Assembly (NCBI GenBank): GCA_937928295.1
Contig: CALEYY010000243.1
Location: forward strand, 1-17,636
Direction of reading: 5' to 3'
DNA from: an uncultured Moraxellaceae bacterium
GTDB taxonomy: Bacteria > Pseudomonadota > Gammaproteobacteria > Pseudomonadales > Moraxellaceae
DNA: 17,636 nucleotides
Shown one piece after another: positions 7,670-12,856 of the stretch; the first letter of the stretch is position 1; every line of letters starts with the position of its first letter. The translations under genes were made by a program, and so were the position numbers. The notes under the pieces are model-generated. The model ran no database searches, was not told the DNA's origin, and saw only the letters and a list, made by a program, of their open reading frames with translations.

Positions 7670-8929
7670 ATGGCAAATATGACACAGGCACCCATGATCG
7701 TTGCGGTAGACATCGGCACTTCCAAAGTGGTCTGCATGGTCGCGCAAATTAATCAGGCTGAGCAGAGTCTGGAAATTGTGGGCTATGGCATGAAACCGTC
7801 GCGGGGCATGCGCAAGGGCGTCGTGGTCAATATCGATCAGATGCAGGAAGCCATCCAAAGCGCCGTGGCAGAGGCTGAACTGATGGCTGACTGCCGCATT
7901 CATTCGGCCTATATCGGCATTGCCGGCAGCCATATTGGTGGCCGCAATTCGCAGGCAGTAGTCGCTATTCGCGATGGCGAAGTCACGCAGACCGACATCG
8001 AGCGCGTGATCGACGCCGCCAAGTCCGGCGCTAACCCGGCCGATCAGCGCATTCTGCATGTGCTGCCGCAGGAATTCATTGTGGATGACCAGGGCGATGT
8101 GCGTAATCCGCTGGGCATGGCCGGCGTGCGCCTCGAAGGCCACATCCACCTCGTGACCTGCTCGGCCAATGCCGCGCAGAACCTAGAGAAGTGCGTACGC
8201 GGTGCCGGTCTGGCGATTGATGACATCGTGCTGGAGCAGGTTGCGTCCAGCCACGGCGTGCTGACGGAGGACGAAAAAGACCTCGGCGTCTGCCTGGTCG
8301 ACATCGGTGGCGGCACCACCGACATAGCCGTCTTTGTGCGCGGCGCGATTCGTCACACGGCCGTCATTCCCATTGCCGGCGACCAGGTCACCAACGACAT
8401 CGCGATGGCGCTGCGTACCCCAACGCCTGCTGCCGACGAGATCAAGGTGCGCTATGCCTGCGTCGTGCCGCAGATGGTTGATCCGGAGCAGACCATCAGC
8501 GTGCCCGGCATGGGCGATCGCCCGGCGCGCACGCTGGCCCGGCAGACGCTGTCGGCCGTGGTCGAGCCGCGCTACGAAGAATTGTTCAGCATCGTGCAGA
8601 TGGAGCTGGAGCGTTGCGGCTATGCCGATCAGCTCGCTGCCGGCGTGGTCATGACGGGTGGCTCATCGAAGATCGAAGGTGCGGTGCAGCTGGCCGAGTC
8701 CATCTTCCATCTGCCGGTGCGCATCGGTATGCCCAAGTCGCTGAAGCTCGGCGGCATGGAAGAGCTGTTGCACAACCCGATTTATGCCACCGGCATCGGC
8801 CTGCTGTTCTACGGCATGCAGCGCACCTTGGCATCGGGTCAGAACAACTCGGCTCGCGCCATTCGTCGTGAAGATGAAGGCGCAAGCTTCATGGGAAAAA
8901 TGAAGGGCTGGTTCGCTAGCAACTTCTGA
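7670..8929 (+). CDS. ftsA: Cell division protein FtsA (actin-like)
   Basis: FtsA is the actin-fold ATPase that tethers FtsZ filaments to the inner membrane and activates the divisome. The 419-residue product has the phosphate-1 loop VAVDIGTSKV (Asp14), an SHV/1C region with GVVVNIDQMQEAI, the phosphate-2 motif VDIGGGTTDIAVF (Asp211), and the adenosine motif GVVMTGGSSKIEGA. The C-terminus, about residues 405-419 (GKMKGWFASNF), is the amphipathic membrane-targeting helix expected of FtsA. ATG 7670 follows a strong AGGAAGG; a second ATG lies at codon 4. It is separated from ftsQ by 51 bp, the first real gap in the operon, and from ftsZ by 122 bp. No odd residues noted. Confidence 0.98.
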   Translation: MANMTQAPMIVAVDIGTSKVVCMVAQINQAEQSLEIVGYGMKPSRGMRKGVVVNIDQMQEAIQSAVAEAELMADCRIHSAYIGIAGSHIGGRNSQAVVAIRDGEVTQTDIERVIDAAKSGANPADQRILHVLPQEFIVDDQGDVRNPLGMAGVRLEGHIHLVTCSANAAQNLEKCVRGAGLAIDDIVLEQVASSHGVLTEDEKDLGVCLVDIGGGTTDIAVFVRGAIRHTAVIPIAGDQVTNDIAMALRTPTPAADEIKVRYACVVPQMVDPEQTISVPGMGDRPARTLARQTLSAVVEPRYEELFSIVQMELERCGYADQLAAGVVMTGGSSKIEGAVQLAESIFHLPVRIGMPKSLKLGGMEELLHNPIYATGIGLLFYGMQRTLASGQNNSARAIRREDEGASFMGKMKGWFASNF

Positions 8930-8935
8930 GAATTC

Positions 8936-8980
8936 GCTCTCGCGAGCAAATGATTTACCGATGACCAGGCGGGGCATCGG
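8936..8980 (+). promoter_or_regulatory. Two small inverted repeats in the ftsA-ftsZ spacer
   Basis: The 122-bp spacer between ftsA and ftsZ begins with GCTC-TCGC-GAGC (8936-8947, 4-bp stem) and then CCGATG...CATCGG (8958-8963 with 8975-8980, 6-bp stem, 11-nt loop). Neither is followed by a T-run, so they do not look like intrinsic terminators. They may affect mRNA processing or stability between ftsA and ftsZ. The repeats are seen; a role is speculative. Confidence 0.25.
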
Positions 8981-9003
8981 CAAGGGCAGGAAGCCTCACG
9001 GCG

Positions 9004-9020
9004 CGTTAATTATAAAAATC
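9004..9020 (+). promoter_or_regulatory. AT-rich box upstream of ftsZ, possible promoter -10
   Basis: GCGTTAATTATAAAAATCG is a strikingly AT-rich stretch in an otherwise GC-rich spacer. TATAAA at 9011-9016 would serve as a sigma-70 -10 element about 35 bp before the ftsZ start. No convincing -35 hexamer occurs 16-18 bp upstream (AGGAAG region), so this is a weak promoter candidate. ftsZ commonly has proximal promoters in Gammaproteobacteria, which is the main reason to record it. Confidence 0.25.
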
Positions 9021-9026
9021 GGCGGA

Positions 9027-9044
9027 AGTCCTGCGGGACTGGAG
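9027..9044 (+). promoter_or_regulatory. Hairpin abutting the ftsZ ribosome binding site
   Basis: Positions 9027-9040 read AGTCC-TGCG-GGACT, a perfect 5-bp stem with a 4-nt loop. The Shine-Dalgarno GGAG starts at the very next base (9041-9044), 7 nt before the ftsZ ATG at 9052. The geometry repeats that of the ftsA leader. Structure seen; regulatory effect inferred. Confidence 0.4.
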
Positions 9045-9051
9045 AAACATC

Positions 9052-10281
9052 ATGGCGAACATTTTTGAACTGGCAGACAACACCCCGGAACTGGGCACGG
9101 CAATCATCAAGGTGATTGGCGTGGGTGGCGGCGGCGGCAACGCGGTCGAGCACATGGTCAACAGCGATGTAAAAGGCGTGGATTTCATCTGCGCCAATAC
9201 CGACAAGCAGGCGCTCACCAAAATGAACGCCAAGACACTGCTGCACCTCGGTGACAATGTCACTCGTGGCCTCGGTGCCGGTGCCAACCCGGAAGTGGGT
9301 CGTCAGGCAGCGGTCGAAGATCGTGACCGTATTCGCGAAGCGCTGGCTGGCTCCGACATGGTTTTCATCACCGCCGGTATGGGCGGCGGTACGGGTACTG
9401 GCGGCGCGCCGGTGGTGGCCGAAGTGGCTCGCGAAATGGGCATCCTCACTGTGGGCGTGGTCACCAAGCCATTCCCGTTTGAAGGCAAGAAGCGTATGGA
9501 TGTTGCGGAGCAGGGCATCGAGTCGCTGTCGCACCATGTTGATTCGCTGATTACCATCCCCAACGGTAAGTTGCTGCAGGTGCTGGGCAAGGTCTCGCTG
9601 GTCGATGCCTTCAAGGCTGCCAACAATGTGCTGCAGGGCGCCGTGCAGGGCATCGCCGACATGATCCTGAATCCGGGCGTCATCAACGTCGACTTCGCTG
9701 ATGTGCGCACGGTCATGTCCGAGCAGGGTCTGGCCATGATGGGCACCGGCTCCGCCAAGGGCGAAGAGCGCGCCCGCATCGCCACCGAAATGGCCATCCA
9801 TAGCCCGCTGCTCGATGATGTGCAGCTCAAGGGTGCGCGTGGCGTGCTGGTGTCGATCGCGGCCAACGAAAGCCTCGGCCTCGATGAGTTCTCCACGGTG
9901 GGTGACATCGTGTCGAACTTCGCCTCGGAAAGCGCCACTGTGGTCATCGGCACCATTCTCGACGAAACCCTGGGCGATGAGATTCGTGTAACTGTGGTTG
10001 CCACCGGCTTGCCGAAAGCCAGCGCTATGCGTGCCGCCCAGCCCAAGGTTGGCATGAGCCTGGTCGCTGCAGCTGCCGCCACGCAGGTCGTTCAGCAGGT
10101 GCCGGTGCATGCGCCGGTGCAGCAGGTCGTTAATGGCGGCACGGTGCAGCCATCCGAGCAGGATCGTTATGCGGGCTACGATACGCCGACCTGGAAGCGT
10201 AACGAGGAAGCAGGTCACAAGCGTCGTGGCGACACGAACTTGCTCAACATCCCGGCTTTCCTTCGTCGTCAGGCCGATTGA
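9052..10281 (+). CDS. ftsZ: Cell division protein FtsZ (tubulin-like GTPase)
   Basis: FtsZ polymerises with GTP into the cytoplasmic Z-ring that organises division. The 409-residue product carries the N-terminal nucleotide loop VIGVGGGGGNAVEHM, the tubulin signature GMGGGTGTGGAP (residues 109-120), and the T7 synergy loop NVDFADV (Asn212, Asp214, Asp217) needed for GTP hydrolysis. The globular core ends around residue 322; a variable, Ala/Val/Gln-rich linker of roughly 65 residues leads to the conserved C-terminal peptide LLNIPAFLRRQAD, which binds FtsA and ZipA in this lineage. ATG 9052 has GGAG 7 nt upstream. It stands alone between two spacers holding hairpins, consistent with expression tuned separately from ftsQA and lpxC. 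Confidence 0.99.
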   Translation: MANIFELADNTPELGTAIIKVIGVGGGGGNAVEHMVNSDVKGVDFICANTDKQALTKMNAKTLLHLGDNVTRGLGAGANPEVGRQAAVEDRDRIREALAGSDMVFITAGMGGGTGTGGAPVVAEVAREMGILTVGVVTKPFPFEGKKRMDVAEQGIESLSHHVDSLITIPNGKLLQVLGKVSLVDAFKAANNVLQGAVQGIADMILNPGVINVDFADVRTVMSEQGLAMMGTGSAKGEERARIATEMAIHSPLLDDVQLKGARGVLVSIAANESLGLDEFSTVGDIVSNFASESATVVIGTILDETLGDEIRVTVVATGLPKASAMRAAQPKVGMSLVAAAAATQVVQQVPVHAPVQQVVNGGTVQPSEQDRYAGYDTPTWKRNEEAGHKRRGDTNLLNIPAFLRRQAD

Positions 10282-10289
10282 GCAGTCGA

Positions 10290-10314
10290 GGCGGCTCTGC
10301 TACCATGAGCCACC
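10290..10314 (+). terminator. Weak stem-loop between ftsZ and lpxC
   Basis: GGCGGCTC (10290-10297) pairs with GAGCCACC (10307-10314) with one C-A mismatch and a 9-nt loop; TTTGAC follows. It could be a partial terminator or attenuator that reduces read-through from ftsZ into lpxC. The T-run is only three bases, so termination would be inefficient at best. Confidence 0.28.
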
Positions 10315-10323
10315 TTTGACATG

Positions 10324-10336
10324 ATTTGTTACAAAT
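10324..10336. repeat. 13-bp inverted repeat overlapping the lpxC start
   Basis: ATTTGT-T-ACAAAT is a perfect 6+1+6 inverted repeat whose right end includes the first two bases of the lpxC ATG (10335). No Shine-Dalgarno is recognisable in the 20 bases before this ATG. The repeat could be a protein-binding palindrome or chance in an AT-rich patch; as RNA the one-base loop makes a hairpin impossible without losing pairs. Seen directly; function unknown. Confidence 0.3.
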
Positions 10337-11246
10337 GCTCAAACAACGAACCGTCAGACAAGTCATCCGCGCCAGCGGTGTCGGCCTCCACAGTGGCGAG
10401 AAAGTCTTTCTCGCTCTGCGGCCTGCGCCTGTCGATTCGGGCATCGTGTTTCGCCGCACGGACCTCGAACCGCCAGTCGTGATTCCGGCACAAGCCTTGC
10501 TGGTGCGCGAGACCATGATGTCATCCAATCTCGTGATGGGTGATGTCCGCGTCGGTACCGTCGAGCACATCATGTCGGCTCTCGCGGGCCTTGGCATCGA
10601 CAACGCCGTGATCGATGTCAGTGCCCCCGAGATTCCGATCATGGACGGCAGCGCCGGGCCTTTCGTGTTTCTGATTCAAGCCGCCGGAATCGTGGAACAG
10701 GAAGCGCCCAAGCGTTTCGCCCGCATCAAGCGTCGTATCGAAGTCAGAGACGGCGACAAGCTTGCCGCCTTCGACCCCTACGACGGCTTCAAGGTGTCCT
10801 TCACCATTGATTTCGATCACCCGGCCTTTCGCGACGAACATCGCTGGGCCAGCGTCGACTTCTCCACGACGGCCTTCGTCAACGAAGTTAGTCGTGCCCG
10901 TACCTTCGGTTTCCTGCGTGACATCGAATACCTGCGCGCCAACAACCTAGCGTTGGGTGGCAGCATGGACAACGCCATCGTGGTCGATGACCAGGGCGTT
11001 ATGAACGAAGACGGTCTGCGTTTCGAAGATGAGTTCGTGCGTCACAAGATGCTCGATGCCATCGGTGACCTGTACTTGTTTGGCGTGGGCATTCTCGGTG
11101 CTTACGAGGGCTTCAAGTCCGGCCATGCGCTCAACAACAAGTTGCTGCGTGCCCTGATTGATGACCCGGATGCCTGGGAAGAAGTGACTTTCATGGATGA
11201 GCGATTGACGCCAATCAGTTATGTGAAAGCGGACGCTGTGCACTAA
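10335..11246 (+). CDS. lpxC: UDP-3-O-acyl-N-acetylglucosamine deacetylase
   Basis: LpxC is the zinc-dependent deacetylase that carries out the committed step of lipid A synthesis in the cytoplasm. The 303-residue product begins MLKQRTVRQVIRASGVGLHS as in the family and holds the zinc ligands His78 (GTVEHIMSALAGLG), His237 and Asp241 (VRHKMLDAIGDLYL), and the catalytic His264 (SGHALNNKLLRAL). The start at 10335 fits the family N-terminus; the frame is open from a TTG at 10326, three codons earlier, which is less likely. No clear Shine-Dalgarno is seen. In E. coli LpxC level is set by FtsH proteolysis of the C-terminal tail; the tail here (TPISYVKADAVH) is short and lacks the E. coli ending. 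The gene implies an outer membrane with LPS, so a Gram-negative host. Confidence 0.98.
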   Translation: MLKQRTVRQVIRASGVGLHSGEKVFLALRPAPVDSGIVFRRTDLEPPVVIPAQALLVRETMMSSNLVMGDVRVGTVEHIMSALAGLGIDNAVIDVSAPEIPIMDGSAGPFVFLIQAAGIVEQEAPKRFARIKRRIEVRDGDKLAAFDPYDGFKVSFTIDFDHPAFRDEHRWASVDFSTTAFVNEVSRARTFGFLRDIEYLRANNLALGGSMDNAIVVDDQGVMNEDGLRFEDEFVRHKMLDAIGDLYLFGVGILGAYEGFKSGHALNNKLLRALIDDPDAWEEVTFMDERLTPISYVKADAVH

Positions 11247-11249
11247 ATA

Positions 11250-11270
11250 AGCAGCTTTGCCTTGCCTGCT
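11250..11270 (-). terminator. Weak stem-loop in the lpxC/dciA convergent gap
   Basis: AGCAG (11250-11254) and CTGCT (11266-11270) form a 5-bp stem with an 11-nt loop. Read on the minus strand it is followed by TTATTTAG, a loose T-rich tail, so it could weakly terminate dciA transcription; on the plus strand no T-run follows. The 57-bp gap holds no better candidate for either gene. Confidence 0.25.
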
Positions 11271-11303
11271 AACGCCTCAAACCCTGCCTGAATAGTGCAA
11301 ATT

Positions 11304-11771
11304 TTATGCGTTTGTACCCTTGCGGCTTTTCAGCGTATGCCTTGCCAAACGACGGAAACCTCCGCTAAGCTCCGGATCCTCCAAGGAGTTTGCCATTTCC
11401 AGCAGGTGTTTTGCCGTGCTCTCACTGAGACTTGGCAGAGTTTTTGCTTTGACATTTGGTGTTGGAGACGCTGGCTTGATGAGAACGCGCAGGCGCTGAA
11501 CGGAATAAAATTCGGCGTGTTGCTTCAGTTGCTGCAGCAGAATTTTCTGCAGGTAGCGCAACTGACTGGCGGTGGTCGCATGATCTGCGCAAACCGTGAG
11601 CGTGCCTTCTCGCAGCGATGTTAACCGGCAAGAAGACCGGATGGACTCATCAACAATTTGTTGCCATATCGCTTCATGTATTGCGCGCAGGGCATTGCCC
11701 CGCAGCAATGGCGTAAAGCTGCCGAGCTTGAGCAAATCTCTGAGGGCGGTCGGTTCAGCGTGGCGTGTCAT
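11304..11771 (-). CDS. dciA: DUF721 protein, DciA-type replicative helicase loader
   Basis: DciA is the ancestral bacterial partner that loads the replicative helicase DnaB in species lacking DnaC. The 155-residue product has the DUF721/KH-like core at about residues 25-85: an AIWQQIVDESI helix, then LREGTLTVCADHATTASQLR, matching the family pattern W..iv...l..h..p..l..g.L.V...s...a.qLr.l. A C-terminal helical tail (about 115-150: SESTAKHLLEMANSLEDPEL, then GGFRRLARH) resembles tails of Pseudomonas-type DciA. The gene lies opposite its neighbours, convergent with lpxC and divergent from the M23 gene by 68 bp; the same locus, between lpxC and an M23-secA pair, is known in Pseudomonas. No Shine-Dalgarno is obvious before the ATG. 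Identity as DUF721 is strong; the loader role is by homology. Confidence 0.85.
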   Translation of the reverse strand: MTRHAEPTALRDLLKLGSFTPLLRGNALRAIHEAIWQQIVDESIRSSCRLTSLREGTLTVCADHATTASQLRYLQKILLQQLKQHAEFYSVQRLRVLIKPASPTPNVKAKTLPSLSESTAKHLLEMANSLEDPELSGGFRRLARHTLKSRKGTNA

Positions 11772-11803
11772 GGGTGTGGGCCGCAGATCAAGGCGTTCAG
11801 CAT

Positions 11804-11816
11804 GCGCAAAGTGCGC
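11804..11816. repeat. Short inverted repeat in the dciA-M23 divergent spacer
   Basis: GCGCA-AAG-TGCGC is a perfect 5+3+5 inverted repeat in the 68-bp spacer between the divergently read dciA and M23 peptidase genes. Its position, 24 bp before the M23 start, would suit an operator or leader hairpin, but in GC-rich DNA such a short repeat may be chance. No clear -10/-35 pair is visible for either gene. Confidence 0.2.
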
Positions 11817-11839
11817 GCGTTCGCCAAGAGGTAAACGAG

Positions 11840-12712
11840 ATGAACATTATTTTTTTCAACCGCAAACACAATCGTCCGATTCGTTTGCAGCTGAATCCCA
11901 AGTTGATCGGTACGGCAGCCGTGGGCCTGTTTGTGCTGGCCAGCAGCATTGGCGCGGGCAGCTATTGGGCCTATACCCGGCTGACTTCGTCTCCGGTATC
12001 GCAATTGAGTGCGGCAGATCGTGCTCAGCAGGAAGAGCTGGCTGCCATGTCGGCACGCATGGCCGACATCCAGGCGCGCATGATGCGTATCGATGCCCTC
12101 GGCGCACACTTGGCTGAGAGCGCCAAGGTCAAGGGCGACGAGTTTGATTTCTCGCACAAGCCGCCTATGGGTGGCCCGGAAGAAGCTATCGCCTTGCCCG
12201 CATCCAGCGATGAGCTGGATCGCACACTGTCGTCACTGGGCAGCGAGCTGCAGTTGCGCGAAGCTCAGTTGCTGGCGCTAGACAAGGTGCTGCAGAGCCG
12301 TCGTCAGCAGGTCAATCTGAACAACATGCCGGTGCATGATGCCTACATCAGCTCCAGCTTTGGCTATCGCGCCGATCCAATGACCGGTCGCACGGCCTTT
12401 CATGGCGGTATCGACTTTGCCGGCAACGAAGGCAGCGATGTGTTTTCGGTGGCGGATGGTGTGGTGACCTTTGCCGGCCAGCGCACTGGCTATGGCAATG
12501 TCGTCGAGATCAATCACGGCGATGGTCTGGTCACACGCTATGCCCATGCGCGCGCCGTGGCGGTCAAGGCCGGCGACATGGTGAGCAAGGATCAGCTCGT
12601 GGCCTACATGGGCTCCACGGGGCGCTCCACGGGCACGCATCTGCATTACGAGGTCTTGCGTAATGGCAAACAGATTGATCCGGCAACCTTTATTCGCGTG
12701 GCAAAACGCTGA
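11840..12712 (+). CDS. M23 (LytM-type) metallopeptidase, membrane-anchored
   Basis: Predicted peptidoglycan endopeptidase of family M23. The 290-residue product has a basic N-terminus (NRKHNRPIRLQLNPK), one hydrophobic segment at about residues 22-45 that acts as signal anchor, a periplasmic helical, probably coiled-coil region (about 55-160), and a C-terminal LytM domain. Zinc ligands and catalytic His residues are intact: FHGGID (His188, Asp192), YAHA (His236) and GTHLHYE (His267, His269), so it should be an active enzyme rather than an EnvC/NlpD-like degenerate activator. ATG 11840 is chosen over 11765 because AAGAGGT lies about 8 nt upstream and the hydrophobic anchor then sits near the N-terminus. 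Its place between dciA and secA matches an uncharacterised M23 gene of Pseudomonas. Terminated by the stem-loop at 12736-12772. Confidence 0.93.
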   Translation: MNIIFFNRKHNRPIRLQLNPKLIGTAAVGLFVLASSIGAGSYWAYTRLTSSPVSQLSAADRAQQEELAAMSARMADIQARMMRIDALGAHLAESAKVKGDEFDFSHKPPMGGPEEAIALPASSDELDRTLSSLGSELQLREAQLLALDKVLQSRRQQVNLNNMPVHDAYISSSFGYRADPMTGRTAFHGGIDFAGNEGSDVFSVADGVVTFAGQRTGYGNVVEINHGDGLVTRYAHARAVAVKAGDMVSKDQLVAYMGSTGRSTGTHLHYEVLRNGKQIDPATFIRVAKR

Positions 12713-12735
12713 CAGTCGCCTGGTTTTTCGCTCTT

Positions 12736-12772
12736 CAACAGCCCGGCCACTGCGCCGGGCTGTTGCTTTCTG
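12736..12772 (+). terminator. Intrinsic terminator after the M23 gene
   Basis: CAACAGCCCGGC (12736-12747) and GCCGGGCTGTTG (12754-12765) form a perfect 12-bp stem with a 6-nt loop, followed by CTTTCT. It starts 24 bp after the M23 stop. The stem is very strong; the T-run is short and interrupted, so termination may be partial. It separates the M23 gene from secA. Confidence 0.75.
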
Positions 12773-12797
12773 CACGAGTCATCTCGGCAACGCTTTA

Positions 12798-12821
12798 ACC
12801 TGCAGGGAAAGCAGGTAGAAT
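12798..12821 (+). promoter_or_regulatory. Candidate secA promoter and leader inverted repeat
   Basis: After the M23 terminator, TAGAAT (12816-12821) matches the sigma-70 -10 consensus at 5 of 6 bases and lies 35 bp before the secA ATG. A poor -35 (TTTAAC, 12794-12799) sits 16 bp upstream. The spacer region is an inverted repeat, ACCTGC (12798-12803) with GCAGGT (12811-12816), which could be an operator. A promoter is expected here because of the upstream terminator; the exact elements are tentative. Confidence 0.35.
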
Positions 12822-12856
12822 GTTGCGCTGATTTGCCCATCTTCTGAGTAGTGACC

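Noticed and set aside
9010..10218. 402-codon minus-strand open frame opposite ftsZ
   Set aside because: No recognisable motif; it exists because of codon bias in ftsZ on the plus strand.
10316..10344. TTGACA at 10316-10321 as the -35 of an lpxC promoter
   Set aside because: The hexamer is a perfect -35 match, but no -10-like hexamer lies 16-18 bp downstream and that position would already be inside lpxC.
12713..12856. A secM-like regulatory ORF upstream of secA
   Set aside because: The gap is 144 bp and contains a terminator; only a frame of about a dozen codons can be found there, with no signal peptide or arrest motif.
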